A DNA stretch of 64,000 nt from an uncultured Ruminococcus sp. (GTDB lineage Bacteria > Bacillota > Clostridia > Lachnospirales > Lachnospiraceae), in assembly GCA_904418845.1 (NCBI GenBank), contig CAJFQC010000007.1:1-64000 (forward strand), given 5' to 3'. This document shows, piece by piece, positions 1 through 9,401 of the stretch; position 1 is the first letter of the stretch, and each line of letters starts with the position of its first letter. The notes under the pieces are model-generated. The model ran no database searches and was not told the origin of the DNA. It saw only the letters and a program-made list of their open reading frames with translations. The position numbers were made by a program, and so were the translations under genes.

Positions 1-654
1 GTTGTCAATGACAGTGTGACAAGAGAAGCCCTTACCAGAAAGCAGGAACGGGCATTTCTGAAATTCGTAAAAGAGGATAAACACTTTTCCAGATACTATG
101 AAGGTATCTATATCCTTTTTAAGACAGGACTTCGGATTTCTGAATTTGTAGGGCTGACGATTGCGGATATTGACTTGAAAAACGGCGTTATCGACGTCAA
201 TCATCAGTTACAGAGGAAACGGAATATGGAGTATGTAATAGAGGAGACGAAAACCGAGTGCGGTACAAGGCTTGTACCCATGACAGACGAGGTGAAAAAG
301 TGTTTCCGCAAAATCATTGAGAACCGCAAAAAGCCAAAGACAGAACCCATGATAGACGGGAAAGTGGGCTTTTTGTATCTGGACAAAAATGATATGCCAA
401 TGGTTGCCCTGCACTGGGAAAAGTACTTCCAGCATATCTGTGAGAAATATAATAAAATATACAAAGCCGAAATGCCAAAGGTGACACCTCATGTCTGCCG
501 TCATACATTTTGCTCCAATATGGCAAAGTCGGGCATGAACCCTAAGACGTTGCAGAAGATTATGGGGCACTCGGATATCGGCGTGACGCTGAACACTTAT
601 ACGCATGTAGGCTTTGAAGACATTCAAAAAGAGATGAAAAAGATATGTAGTTAG
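1..654 (+). CDS. int: Tn916-family tyrosine integrase, C-terminal part (5' end outside window)
   Basis: The reading frame is open to the left edge, so this is the C-terminal part of a longer protein; a GTG at 16 is only an internal codon. The visible part is the catalytic domain of a tyrosine recombinase: TGLRISE carries the first catalytic Arg, HVCRHTF is the HxxR motif, GHS gives the second His and NTYTHV the nucleophilic Tyr. Sequence style and short C-terminus match Tn916-type integrases (about 400 residues), which cut and join element ends during integration and excision. In Tn916-like elements int is the last gene before one end, which fits the repeat-rich DNA that follows and the switch to chromosomal genes by 823. 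Confidence 0.9.
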   Translation, partial: VVNDSVTREALTRKQERAFLKFVKEDKHFSRYYEGIYILFKTGLRISEFVGLTIADIDLKNGVIDVNHQLQRKRNMEYVIEETKTECGTRLVPMTDEVKKCFRKIIENRKKPKTEPMIDGKVGFLYLDKNDMPMVALHWEKYFQHICEKYNKIYKAEMPKVTPHVCRHTFCSNMAKSGMNPKTLQKIMGHSDIGVTLNTYTHVGFEDIQKEMKKICS

Positions 655-658
655 GTGA

Positions 659-708
659 GTTGTAAAGTTGTAAAATAGGGGAAGTTTTACAACCTATTTT
701 ACAACTTT
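659..708. repeat. 16-bp inverted repeat with four GTTGTAAAA-type repeats at element end
   Basis: Arms 664-679 and 693-708 are perfect reverse complements (AAAGTTGTAAAATAGG) around a 13-bp spacer. Four copies of GTTGTAAA(A/G) or its complement TTTTACAAC lie at 659-667, 667-675, 685-693 and 697-705. A 10-bp direct repeat AGGAAAAACC occurs at 713-722 and 790-799. The position directly after int suggests recombinase or Xis binding sites near the end of the integrated element. The exact element-chromosome junction cannot be fixed from one side. Confidence 0.55.
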
Positions 709-822
709 TCAGAGGAAAAACCTGCTGACATATGCCAAAATACGCAAGTTCCCCTAAAATGGGAAAATGTGAGAAACCTCGTAAAATCAAGGAAAAACCA
801 ACATATAAGGAGAAATGCGAAC

Positions 823-1287
823 ATGATAAAAATACTATTTATCTGCCACGGCAATATCTGCCGTTCCACTATGGCTGAATACGTTATGAAAGACCTTGTC
901 AATAAGTCTGGTCTTTCTTCCTCATTTTACATTGACTCCGCCGCTACCAGCCGCGAGGAGATCGGCAACCCGGTTCACCATGGCACGCGTCGGAAGTTAA
1001 AGGAAGTCGGGATCCCCTGCGGAGACCACCGGGCCCGCCAGATGCGCGCATCGGAGTATGATGAGTTTGATTACATCATCGGGATGGATTCATGGAACAT
1101 CCGTAACATCAACCATATCATCCGAAATAATGATCCGGAGGCCAAAGTAGCAAAGCTTCTTGATTTTACGGAGAGAAAAGGAGCGGATATCGCTGATCCG
1201 TGGTACACGGGGAATTTTGATGTGACTTATGCAGATGTAAAAGAAGGCTGCGAAGCCCTCCTTAAGGACTGCCTCTTACACCTCTAG
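823..1287 (+). CDS. Low-molecular-weight protein tyrosine phosphatase
   Basis: A 154-residue cytosolic phosphatase, normal for the family. The P-loop CHGNICRS (C8, R14, S15) starts after the first beta strand, and the general-acid DPW motif is at residues 125-127. Start 823 is chosen because AAGGAG at 807-812 is well spaced and the family begins at MIKILFICHGN; the frame runs 18 codons further upstream to GTG 769, probably by chance. Such enzymes dephosphorylate protein Tyr or Arg residues. The gene is the first chromosomal gene after the integrated element, so its native promoter region may have been altered. It ends in a 12-bp convergent overlap with the J-domain gene. Confidence 0.9.
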   Translation: MIKILFICHGNICRSTMAEYVMKDLVNKSGLSSSFYIDSAATSREEIGNPVHHGTRRKLKEVGIPCGDHRARQMRASEYDEFDYIIGMDSWNIRNINHIIRNNDPEAKVAKLLDFTERKGADIADPWYTGNFDVTYADVKEGCEALLKDCLLHL

Positions 1288-1998
1288 GGCGTAGGAGAGC
1301 AGTTTTTTAAGATTATGATGAAACTGGCGGTTCTGGTTCTTGAGCCATAGTTTTTCGGTGACGGATTTTGTCTCTTCAATAAATGCGTCATAACGGGAAA
1401 ACAGGATATGATAGTCAGCCGTCTGCTTCTGTCCCCAGCGGATGAGCACCCAGTTCATTGCATCCGGCGTCCAGTATTCCATAGGAATCCCGGCCATATT
1501 AAGGATGGTTATATACCGGACGGCCTGCATGGAGAGCTGCGAGATCTGCTGTTTGCGGAAAGTCTCAGCCTCTTCCTGTTTTCTGTTTCGTCCGATCTTT
1601 TTGAAAATGAGCTGGGGAAGACTTTTCTTAGGGGTCTCCCGCTCCATCAGCTGGAGGCTCTGCTTGAGGACATCGTTTAATTGGTTAGCAGTGTTCCAAT
1701 AGGTCACAAAAGAGGAGGGATTCTCTTGTTCTCCATCTTCGGGTCCTACTTTGAACGTGCGGAACACACGCATTGTCTCTCCGAATGTATCATGATTATA
1801 TTGTTTGCGCTTTTCAGGATTCGATAAAGTCTGGTAGGCTTCAAGTATCTCCTGCATAAAAGCAGTAGAATCTATATCCTTATGTACGTTTGCGTCAGGA
1901 TGATATACTTTTGCCAAAGCATTTTTAGCGGCGGTGATCTCTTCTAATGTCGCATCTCTGGAAACCCCTAAAATATCATAATAAGTGCGAGATTCCAT
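1276..1998 (-). CDS. J-domain (DnaJ-like) protein
   Basis: Residues 4-70 form a J domain (YYDILGVSRDA, then the HPD tripeptide in YHPDANV), which stimulates Hsp70 (DnaK) ATPase activity. The rest, about 170 residues, has no Gly/Phe-rich region or zinc-finger Cys pairs, so this is not DnaJ itself but a stand-alone J protein of unknown client. The ATG at 1998 is preceded by GGGAGG on the minus strand. The 3' end overlaps the phosphatase gene tail by 12 bp, tail to tail. Confidence 0.85.
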   Translation of the reverse strand: MESRTYYDILGVSRDATLEEITAAKNALAKVYHPDANVHKDIDSTAFMQEILEAYQTLSNPEKRKQYNHDTFGETMRVFRTFKVGPEDGEQENPSSFVTYWNTANQLNDVLKQSLQLMERETPKKSLPQLIFKKIGRNRKQEEAETFRKQQISQLSMQAVRYITILNMAGIPMEYWTPDAMNWVLIRWGQKQTADYHILFSRYDAFIEETKSVTEKLWLKNQNRQFHHNLKKLLSYALEV

Positions 1999-2152
1999 GA
2001 ATGACCTCCCTATGAAATTGATTATTTACTCTCCCGTGATTAATATACGCCCGGATATAGGAAAAGTCAATCAGCACTCTTTACAAAAAGCGAATATTTG
2101 AGCTTATGGATGCTTATATTTTTAACAGACGAATTTTTAAAGAGGGATCGTG

Positions 2153-3418
2153 ATGAAACAAGTTCAGTCATTCGTTCTGAGCATCATTCTGCTTCTATCG
2201 TGCCTGTATATCCATGTAGATGTGCTGGCTGAGGAGGAACAAGATCAGATCACAGAACAGGAACAATCATCAGAGGAGCAGAGTCAGACCACGGTACACG
2301 AGCAGCCGGAGTCAGAAAATGCGGAACAGTTACAGTCTGGAGTAGAGGTTGCCGCGCCGTCGGTGATCCTTATGGAGGCCTCCACGGGTACGGTTATTTA
2401 TGAGAAAGACGCAGACACGGCGCGTCCGCCTGCGAGTGTTACAAAGGTGATGACCATGCTGCTCATATTCGATGCATTGGAAGAGGGCAGTATTAGCTTG
2501 GAGGATGAGGTGACGACTTCCGAATATGCGGCATCCATGGGTGGGTCTCAGGTATTTCTTGAACCGGGAGAGACGCAGACCGTTGATACGATGCTAAAAT
2601 GTATCGCTGTAGCCAGCGCCAATGACGCCTGTGTAGCTATGTCAGAGTACATATGCGGCAGCGAGGAGGAGTTTGTCCGCAGGATGAACGAAAGGGCAAA
2701 GGGCCTTGGCATGGAAAATACGAACTTTGTCAACTGTAATGGACTGGATGTGGAAGGGCATGTGACAAGTGCGCGCGATATTGCCCTTATGTCTCGGGAG
2801 CTTATTTCCCAATATCCTCAAGTACACGATTATTCAATGATCTGGATGGAGAATATCACACATACAACGAAAAAAGGAACATCGGAGTTTGGGCTGACAA
2901 ATACAAATAAATTGGTGCGCCAGTATGAGTATGCGACAGGACTTAAGACAGGGTCCACAGGCGATGCGAAGTTCTGTGTGTCCGCTACGGGAGAAAAGAA
3001 CGGGATCGAGTTGATAGCTGTCGTCATGGCAGCGGAGAATTCAAAGGAGCGGTTTGCGGATGCCGTAAAACTGCTGAATTATGGATTTGGAAGATGCCAG
3101 CTTTATACGGATGAAGAGACAGAGGGAATCAAGCCGGTAAAAGTAGAAGGCGGTGTGGAAGAAACTGTCAGCGTACAGCGTAAAGAAGCGTTTTCCTATC
3201 TGGACACAGAGGGAGCAGATTTAAACAATATTGAGAAAAAGATAGAGATGAAGAAAAAGATCAAAGCGCCGCTGAAAAAAGGGGATACGGTCGGGCATAT
3301 TATTTACAGCCTGGATGGGAATGAGATTGGAAGGAGCGAGCTGATAGCAGGGAAAAGCGTTAAAAAGGCAGGTTTTTTGGATTTCTTAAAAAAAGTTCTG
3401 GGGGAAACCGCTTTGTGA
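2153..3418 (+). CDS. dacF: D-alanyl-D-alanine carboxypeptidase (penicillin-binding protein 5 family)
   Basis: A secreted serine peptidase that trims the terminal D-Ala from peptidoglycan stem peptides. An N-terminal signal peptide (about 1-26, ending VLA) is followed by a Glu/Gln-rich linker (27-62). The S11 catalytic motifs are present: SVTK (Ser95, Lys98), SAN (155-157) and KTG near 262. The C-terminal domain ends in a basic, possibly amphipathic stretch. ATG 2153 is preferred to the adjacent GTG 2150 because AGAGGG at 2141 is too close to the latter. It is a separate transcription unit ended by the hairpin at 3425-3457. The symbol is by family; dacA or dacB type cannot be excluded. Confidence 0.85.
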   Translation: MKQVQSFVLSIILLLSCLYIHVDVLAEEEQDQITEQEQSSEEQSQTTVHEQPESENAEQLQSGVEVAAPSVILMEASTGTVIYEKDADTARPPASVTKVMTMLLIFDALEEGSISLEDEVTTSEYAASMGGSQVFLEPGETQTVDTMLKCIAVASANDACVAMSEYICGSEEEFVRRMNERAKGLGMENTNFVNCNGLDVEGHVTSARDIALMSRELISQYPQVHDYSMIWMENITHTTKKGTSEFGLTNTNKLVRQYEYATGLKTGSTGDAKFCVSATGEKNGIELIAVVMAAENSKERFADAVKLLNYGFGRCQLYTDEETEGIKPVKVEGGVEETVSVQRKEAFSYLDTEGADLNNIEKKIEMKKKIKAPLKKGDTVGHIIYSLDGNEIGRSELIAGKSVKKAGFLDFLKKVLGETAL

Positions 3419-3424
3419 TAACAG

Positions 3425-3457
3425 AAAAAAAGGGATGGGTGTCCATTCCTTTTTTTG
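3425..3457 (+). terminator. Rho-independent terminator after dac
   Basis: AAAAAAAGGGATGG pairs with CCATTCCTTTTTTT around a GTGT-type loop, one G-U pair, with the T run forming the 3' arm and tail. It sits 6 bases after the carboxypeptidase stop. Confidence 0.85.
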
Positions 3458-3554
3458 TGTATCGGGACTGTTTTTCTTTTTGTGCATACTATATAATAAA
3501 AGACAGATGCTGCCGATAAATCGTTTTTGCATGGCAGAAAAGGAGAGGTTTGGA

Positions 3555-4475
3555 ATGAATCCGTTTATAATTATTATTTTACTTATAGTTCTGGCCGTTA
3601 TATTGGCTGTGATTTTTGAGATACATAGAGAGCTGCATTGTTTTCGGATCACACGTTACAGCGTGCGGTCAAAGCAACTGAAAGAAATTCCCGGAGATAT
3701 GAAGATCTTATTTCTGAGTGATCTGCACAACTGGACATATGGAAAGAATAATGAGCGGCTGCTTGACAGTATCCGTTCCGAGAAACCGGATATGATACTT
3801 ATCGGCGGGGATATGCTGGTAGGAAAAGAAAACGCGTCCTTTGATAAGGCGCTTGATCTTCTCCGGGCATTGCCTGAAATCTGCCCGGTCATCTATGCAA
3901 ACGGCAATCACGAACAGAGGGTAAAAGAAGATACGGAAACATACGGGGATGTATATGCCGGCTATAAGAAAGCGTTAGAAGACAGCGGGGTACATTTTCT
4001 GGAAAATGAGAGTATCAGGGTAGAACTGGGATCAGGTGATCTGGTCATATACGGTCTCGAACTTCCGTATGCTTCTTATGAAAAGTTCAAAAAATCTCAT
4101 TTTACCCCACAGGAGATATCAAGATATTTCGGATCGCCGGAAGAAAAAGACGATAAATATGGAATCAATGCCGGGAAACAGGGAGAGAAGTGCTATAAGA
4201 TCCTGCTGGCGCATAATCCTGCGTACATGGAGACTTACTTAGACTGGGGTGCTGACATGGTGCTTTCAGGACATTTGCACGGCGGACTTGTACGTGTGCC
4301 CGGTCTTGGAGGGATTGTAACGCCGCAGGGATTTTTCTTTCCCAAATATTCCGGGGAGATGACGCAGGAGGGAGACCAGACCGTGATCGTAAGCAGAGGG
4401 CTGGGAACGCATACACTTAATGTCCGCCTCTTTAACACGCCCGAACTTATATCTGTCCGGCTTGGAGGAAAGTAA
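3555..4475 (+). CDS. Membrane-anchored metallophosphoesterase
   Basis: A 306-residue protein with one N-terminal membrane segment (residues 3-21) and a calcineurin-like phosphoesterase domain. Metal-binding motifs occur in order: SDLH (D56, H58), GGD (85-86), NGNHE, LLAHNP and SGHLHGG. The ATG at 3555 follows AGGAGAGG (3541-3548); longer upstream versions of the frame would start inside the preceding terminator. YkuE-type relatives are membrane-associated phosphodiesterases. The substrate is not evident. It is followed by the scpAB promoter. Confidence 0.85.
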   Translation: MNPFIIIILLIVLAVILAVIFEIHRELHCFRITRYSVRSKQLKEIPGDMKILFLSDLHNWTYGKNNERLLDSIRSEKPDMILIGGDMLVGKENASFDKALDLLRALPEICPVIYANGNHEQRVKEDTETYGDVYAGYKKALEDSGVHFLENESIRVELGSGDLVIYGLELPYASYEKFKKSHFTPQEISRYFGSPEEKDDKYGINAGKQGEKCYKILLAHNPAYMETYLDWGADMVLSGHLHGGLVRVPGLGGIVTPQGFFFPKYSGEMTQEGDQTVIVSRGLGTHTLNVRLFNTPELISVRLGGK

Positions 4476-4482
4476 AAAATCG

Positions 4483-4511
4483 TTGTAAAAATACCGGTGT
4501 TCCCTTATAAT
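4483..4511 (+). promoter_or_regulatory. Sigma-A promoter of scpAB
   Basis: TTGTAA at 4483-4488, 17-bp spacer, TATAAT at 4506-4511. It starts in the tail after the phosphoesterase stop and precedes scpA by about 40 bases. Confidence 0.8.
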
Positions 4512-4552
4512 ATATTATTGGTATATTATGAAATAACACTTAGGGAGTAAGT

Positions 4553-5311
4553 ATGGGAATACCGGTAAAGCTGGAAGTGTTTGAAGGTCCTTTGGATCTT
4601 CTTCTTCATCTGATCGATAAAAATAAAATAGACATCTATGATATCCCCATCGTTGAAATTACGAATCAGTACATGGAGTATATTCGTAATATGCAGAGAG
4701 AAGACTTAAATATCATGAGTGAGTTCCTGGTCATGGCGGCAACCCTGCTGGATATCAAGTGTCGGATGCTGCTTCCGAAAGAAGCGGCCGGAGACGGAGA
4801 CGAGGAAGACCCGAGACAGGAGCTTGTGGAACAGCTCCTTCAGTATAAGATGTATAAATATATGGCCTATGAATTAAAGGACCGTCAGACAGACGCTGAT
4901 TTTGTCCTCTACAAACAGCCTACGATCCCGGATGAAGTCCGGGGATATGCGGAGCCGGTGGATTTGGATCTTCTTTTGGGGGACCTTACGCTGGCTCGCC
5001 TCAACGTGATCTTTCAGGAAGTGATGAAGCGTCAGACGGACAAAATCGACCCGGTGAGGAGCAAGTTCGGAAAGATCGAAAAAGAGGAAGTGTCCCTTTC
5101 GGATAAATTTACATACATCCGCGGATATATGAAGTCACACGGGAAGTTCAGCTTCCGCCAGCTTCTCGAGGAACAGTACAGCAAGATGCATGTCGTTGTC
5201 GCCCTTCTTGCGATTCTTGAGATGATGAAGCTGGGGGAGATACGGGTAGAGCAGGAGGATACCTGCGGTGAGATCATGATTGAAAGGACTGGAGATACAG
5301 ATGGAGATTGA
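4553..5311 (+). CDS. scpA: Segregation and condensation protein A (kleisin)
   Basis: A 252-residue kleisin subunit that bridges SMC heads in the bacterial condensin complex. The N-terminus (VKLEVFEGPLDLLLHLI) is the diagnostic ScpA signature that binds the SMC neck, and the C-terminal winged helix (about 170-250) binds the SMC cap. The ATG follows AGGGAG. It overlaps scpB by 11 bp, so the two are translationally coupled, as expected for proteins that act as a complex. Confidence 0.95.
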   Translation: MGIPVKLEVFEGPLDLLLHLIDKNKIDIYDIPIVEITNQYMEYIRNMQREDLNIMSEFLVMAATLLDIKCRMLLPKEAAGDGDEEDPRQELVEQLLQYKMYKYMAYELKDRQTDADFVLYKQPTIPDEVRGYAEPVDLDLLLGDLTLARLNVIFQEVMKRQTDKIDPVRSKFGKIEKEEVSLSDKFTYIRGYMKSHGKFSFRQLLEEQYSKMHVVVALLAILEMMKLGEIRVEQEDTCGEIMIERTGDTDGD

Positions 5312-5870
5312 GAAGCTGCAAAGCGCGATCGAGGCGATCCTTTTTACAATGGGCGATTCTGTTGAGTTGGATAAACTGGCCGCTGCGATCGGACATGACG
5401 TGGAAACGACGAAGAAGCTCATTCGCTCTATGATGGACCGATATGAAGAAAACGACCGCGGGATTAAACTCATAGAGCTTGACAATGCGTACCAGCTCTG
5501 TACGAAGAAAGAAATGTACGAGTATCTGATCCGCGTGGCAAAGCAGCCCAAACGGTATGTGCTCACGGACGTTCTTTTAGAGACACTGTCTATCATTGCA
5601 TATAAGCAGCCGGTGACAAAGCTGGAGATTGAGAAGATCCGGGGTGTGAAGACAGATCACGCGGTAAACAAGCTGGTGGAATACGGGCTTGTGGAGGAAG
5701 CGGGACGTCTGGACGCGCCCGGCAGACCGCTGCTTTTTGGCACGACGGAGGAATTCCTGCGCCGGTTCAGTGTCCATTCACTTGATGAACTTCCGGTGCT
5801 CGACCAGGAGCAGATCGCGCATTTTAAAGAGGAAGCAGAGGACGAGGCTCAGTTAAAGCTGGATATTTGA
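5301..5870 (+). CDS. scpB: Segregation and condensation protein B
   Basis: A 189-residue double winged-helix protein that dimerises and binds ScpA in the SMC complex. Start ATG 5301 (MEIEKLQSAIEAILF) lies inside the end of scpA, with a GGACTGGAG ribosome site upstream; an in-frame TTG at 5280 is less likely. The conserved QPKRYVLTDVLLETLSIIAYKQP region and GRPLLFGTTEEFL are typical of the family. A D,D-carboxypeptidase gene follows, as dacB follows scpB in Bacillus subtilis. Confidence 0.95.
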   Translation: MEIEKLQSAIEAILFTMGDSVELDKLAAAIGHDVETTKKLIRSMMDRYEENDRGIKLIELDNAYQLCTKKEMYEYLIRVAKQPKRYVLTDVLLETLSIIAYKQPVTKLEIEKIRGVKTDHAVNKLVEYGLVEEAGRLDAPGRPLLFGTTEEFLRRFSVHSLDELPVLDQEQIAHFKEEAEDEAQLKLDI

Positions 5871-5945
5871 CGGAAACATCAGATTATAATTTCTGAGAAA
5901 AACGCATAAAGTGTAGATGAGACAGTACCGTCAGAGGTGTCCTCT

Positions 5946-7208
5946 ATGATCAATAAGATAAAACTGAAGAAATGGAAACAGACAGCAGTTGTTCTGCTTT
6001 GTACGGCAGCCGTCACATTGTTTTTTTATTCTGTATACTGCCCGGGTTTTCCGGTGCAGGCAGAAACTGTGGAGAACGATCAGATAAAGCCGTCTGAGTT
6101 ATACGCCCAGTCAGCGGTCCTTATGGATGCGGAAACAGGGCGTATTTTATTTACCAAAAATGGACAGGAAGAGATGCCCATGGCGAGTACGACAAAGATC
6201 ATGACCTGTATCTTAGCATTGGAAAAAGGAAATCTGTCCGACCGCGTAGCTGTGAGCAGTGAAGCGTCTGCACAGCCGGCGGTGAAGCTTGGGATGCGCT
6301 CCGGACAGGAATTTTATCTGCGGGATCTTCTGTATTCTCTGATGCTGGAGTCCCACAACGATTCTGCAGTAGCGATCGCAGAGCATATCGGCGGCAGTGT
6401 GGAAGAATTTGCTGATATAATGAATGCAAAAGCAGAAGAACTGGGCTGCGAGGGGACGTATTTCATCACGCCGAACGGCCTTGACGCACAGGATGAGGAG
6501 GGGATTCATCACACCACGGCAAGCGATCTCGCGCAGATCATGAAATACTGCATCATGGACTCTGATAAAAAAGAGGAATTCCTTGAGATTACAAGGACGG
6601 AGAGCTATTCCTTTTCTGACTGCGCGGGGAGCGGGAATTATTCCTGCGTCAATCACAATACATTTCTGAAAATGATGGAAGGAGCTCTTTCCGGAAAAAC
6701 AGGATTTACGGCAGACGCAGGCTACTGCTATGTGGGTTCTCTCCGGGATGACGGCAGGACTTTTATCGTTGCGCTTCTTGCCTGCGGCTGGCCCAACAAT
6801 AAAAGCTATAAATGGGCGGATACTAAAAAACTGATGACATATGGTATCGAAAATTATTTTTATCAGGAGATCAGCCCGGAGCTTCCGGAGGATACGATAC
6901 AAGCAGCAGACGGGTTTATAGGAGGTTTTCCACAGAAGCAACCGGTGGAGGTAAAACTTAGGACCGGGGGCGGAGTACGCCGTCTGTTATTGTCCCGATC
7001 TGAGCAGATTGAGACAGAGACAGATATTCCCTCTGAGATATCAGCTCCGGTAGAGGCAGGAGAGAGGCTGGGAAATATTACTTACACAGTGGATGGAAAG
7101 ATTGTCGCGTATTATCCTGTCTTTGCTGCTGAAAGCATTGAGAAGCGAAGTTTTATGACGTGTCTTGAGTATGTGGCCGGTACATTTATGTTTCAGCTGT
7201 TCGCCTGA
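5946..7208 (+). CDS. D-alanyl-D-alanine carboxypeptidase (second copy)
   Basis: A 420-residue exported S11 family carboxypeptidase. It has a signal peptide or anchor (12-39, ending VQA), catalytic STTK (Ser81, Lys84), SHN (136-138) and SGKTG near 243. ATG 5946 is preferred over GTG 5937 because CAGAGG at 5932-5937 is correctly spaced only for the ATG. Position after scpB mirrors the dacB neighbourhood of Bacillus, where the enzyme acts on spore cortex, so a sporulation role is possible but not shown. The C-terminal domain is about 110 residues, ending in a hydrophobic stretch. Confidence 0.85.
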   Translation: MINKIKLKKWKQTAVVLLCTAAVTLFFYSVYCPGFPVQAETVENDQIKPSELYAQSAVLMDAETGRILFTKNGQEEMPMASTTKIMTCILALEKGNLSDRVAVSSEASAQPAVKLGMRSGQEFYLRDLLYSLMLESHNDSAVAIAEHIGGSVEEFADIMNAKAEELGCEGTYFITPNGLDAQDEEGIHHTTASDLAQIMKYCIMDSDKKEEFLEITRTESYSFSDCAGSGNYSCVNHNTFLKMMEGALSGKTGFTADAGYCYVGSLRDDGRTFIVALLACGWPNNKSYKWADTKKLMTYGIENYFYQEISPELPEDTIQAADGFIGGFPQKQPVEVKLRTGGGVRRLLLSRSEQIETETDIPSEISAPVEAGERLGNITYTVDGKIVAYYPVFAAESIEKRSFMTCLEYVAGTFMFQLFA

Positions 7209-7382
7209 CGGAAGCCCGGACGGTAAACGGTCATTTCGTTTTGAGCCAGAATGGATCGAATATTAAAATAAATCAATAAAAATGATTAAAATCACCACTG
7301 GTTATCGGAAACAACCTGTGTTAGTATAAGTGAGTATAAAATAAAGCAACTAAATTGATCAAATATAAGGAGATGTACAGAT

Positions 7383-9371
7383 ATGGAAAACTGGAAGAAA
7401 TACGAGAAGACTTATTTTATGCCTCCGGAGCCTTGCTATGACTGGGTGAAGAAAGACGCAATCGATAAAGCGCCGATCTGGTGCAGCGTGGATCTGCGCG
7501 ACGGCAACCAGGCGCTTATAGAGCCTATGAGTTTGGATGAAAAACTGGAGTTCTTCCAGCTCCTTGTGGACGTAGGATTTAAAGTGATCGAAGTAGGATT
7601 TCCTGCCGCGTCCGAGACAGAGTATCAGTTTTTGAGAACACTTATCGAGCAGAACATGATTCCGGATGATGTGACTATTCAGGTATTGACACAGGCAAGA
7701 GAACATATTATCAAGAGGACATTTGAGGCAGTAAAAGGCGCGCCGCATGCAATTATACATGTATACAATTCTACATCGGTGGCTCAGAGAGAGCAGGTGT
7801 TCCGCAAAAATAAGGAAGAGATCAAGCAAATCGCTGTGGATGGTGCAAAGCTTTTGAAAAGTCTGGCAAAGGAAACGAACGGCAACTTTACGTTCCAGTA
7901 CAGCCCGGAGAGTTTTCAGGGCACAGAGGTAGATTACGCCCTTGAAGTGTGCAATGCTGTGCTGGATATTTGGAAACCGACCGGGAAAAATAAGGCGATC
8001 ATCAATCTTCCGACAACGGTGGAGAATGCGATGCCGCATGTGTTTGCAAGCCAGGTGGAGTATTTCAACAAGCACCTGCTTCACAGGGAAAATGTGATCC
8101 TTTCCCTGCATCCGCATAATGACCGCGGCTCCGGCATCAGCGACGCGGAACTGGGTATCCTTGCAGGCGCGGACAGGATCGAGGGAACTCTTTTCGGAAA
8201 CGGCGAGCGTACAGGGAATGTGGATATCGTTACACTGGCCATGAATATGTTTTCTCAAGGTGTGAACCCGGAACTGGATTTTTCAAATATGAGTGACATC
8301 TGCGAAGTGTACGAGCGCGTGACCCGCATGCATGTGTCGCCGCGTCAGCCTTACGCGGGCGAGCTTGTGTTCACGGCGTTTTCGGGCTCTCATCAAGACG
8401 CCATCGCAAAAGGAATGGCATGGAGAGAAGAGAAAAAGTGCGGGAAATGGAGCGTGCCTTACCTTCCGATCGATCCGCAGGACGTGGGCAGAAGATACGA
8501 TTCAGATGTTATCCGCATCAACAGCCAGTCAGGCAAGGGAGGCGTAAATTATATCCTGAAGCAGAGCTTCGGCATCAGCCTTCCGGAGAAGATGAAAGAG
8601 GAAGTAGGATATCTTGTCAAAGATGTTTCTGACAAGGCGCACAAAGAGCTTACGCCAGACTGGGTATATCATATCTTCGAGGATAATTACATTAATGCGA
8701 AGCCGGTATTTACGGTGGATGAGTGTCACTTTAAGCAGGAGGACGGCATCATGGCGGAGGCGGCCCTCCATCACAACGGCAGCAACCGCAAGATCATGGG
8801 TGTCGGAAACGGACGTCTGGACGCAGTCAGCAATGCCATCAAGCATTACTTTGACGTCAGTTATGAACTGTCATTCTACGAAGAGCACTCCCTGACAAAA
8901 GGTTCCTCTTCAAGAGCCGTTGCCTATGTGGGGGTGGTGTGTAACAAGAAGCGCTACTGGGGCGTAGGCATTGACGCCGACATTATAAAAGCCTCCATCG
9001 AGGCTCTGGTCGTTGCAGTGAACAAGATCAAAGAAATTGCTGAGTCACAGGCGGGCAAGGATGAACGGCTTTTAGAGATCACCAACTATATCTATGCGAA
9101 TTATAAGGAAGTGACGCTGGATTCCCTGTCAGAGAAATTCTTCCTCTCCAAACCATATTTGTCAAAATATATCAAGGAGAAGTCAGGGATGACGTTCGGA
9201 GATATTTTAAAGAAGATCCGCATGAGGAAAGCGCGGGCCATGCTCAAAGGCAGCAGCGCGACGGTGGAAAGCATAGCGGAGTCGGTAGGATATCAGAACG
9301 TAGAGCACTTTAACAGAGTGTTTAAAAAGATGTATAATATGACTCCGGTGCAGTACCGGAACCGGAAGTAG
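7383..9371 (+). CDS. leuA: 2-isopropylmalate synthase with fused C-terminal AraC-type DNA-binding domain
   Basis: Residues 1 to about 410 are a type 2 LeuA TIM barrel: [11 protein letters not shown] with R39 and D40, HPHND (H243, H245, D247) for the metal, and [10 protein letters not shown] (272-281). It condenses acetyl-CoA with 2-oxoisovalerate, the first step of leucine synthesis. Residues about 425-545 resemble the LeuA leucine-binding dimer domain. Residues 561-662 (DNA 9063-9371) are an AraC double helix-turn-helix ending in the family signature [21 protein letters not shown]. The frame is continuous with no stop or second start signal. No other leucine gene is near and no T-box leader is seen. 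It may regulate DNA according to leucine; that is inference. Confidence 0.9.
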   Translation: MENWKKYEKTYFMPPEPCYDWVKKDAIDKAPIWCSVDLRDGNQALIEPMSLDEKLEFFQLLVDVGFKVIEVGFPAASETEYQFLRTLIEQNMIPDDVTIQVLTQAREHIIKRTFEAVKGAPHAIIHVYNSTSVAQREQVFRKNKEEIKQIAVDGAKLLKSLAKETNGNFTFQYSPESFQGTEVDYALEVCNAVLDIWKPTGKNKAIINLPTTVENAMPHVFASQVEYFNKHLLHRENVILSLHPHNDRGSGISDAELGILAGADRIEGTLFGNGERTGNVDIVTLAMNMFSQGVNPELDFSNMSDICEVYERVTRMHVSPRQPYAGELVFTAFSGSHQDAIAKGMAWREEKKCGKWSVPYLPIDPQDVGRRYDSDVIRINSQSGKGGVNYILKQSFGISLPEKMKEEVGYLVKDVSDKAHKELTPDWVYHIFEDNYINAKPVFTVDECHFKQEDGIMAEAALHHNGSNRKIMGVGNGRLDAVSNAIKHYFDVSYELSFYEEHSLTKGSSSRAVAYVGVVCNKKRYWGVGIDADIIKASIEALVVAVNKIKEIAESQAGKDERLLEITNYIYANYKEVTLDSLSEKFFLSKPYLSKYIKEKSGMTFGDILKKIRMRKARAMLKGSSATVESIAESVGYQNVEHFNRVFKKMYNMTPVQYRNRK

Positions 9372-9401
9372 GAATCAGGTTTTGTCGAAATGATAGAATA
9401 T

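Noticed and set aside
769-822. 18-codon upstream extension of the tyrosine phosphatase
   Set aside because: No ribosome site at GTG 769, and the family starts at the residue encoded at 823.
3435-3554. N-terminal extension of the metallophosphoesterase
   Set aside because: It would start inside the terminator of the previous gene; ATG 3555 has a strong ribosome site and begins at the membrane anchor.
6213-6941. 242-codon open frame antisense to the carboxypeptidase
   Set aside because: The opposite strand carries clear catalytic motifs; this frame has none.
7209-7382. T-box or leader peptide before leuA
   Set aside because: No TGGNACCGCG-like sequence, no run of Leu codons and no terminator/antiterminator pair were found.
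7359-8258. 299-codon open frame antisense to leuA
   Set aside because: Cys/His/Leu-rich shadow of the real gene with no ribosome site or known motif.
9040-9080. Frame shift joining leuA to a separate AraC gene
   Set aside because: The reading frame is continuous, with no stop or start signal at the junction.
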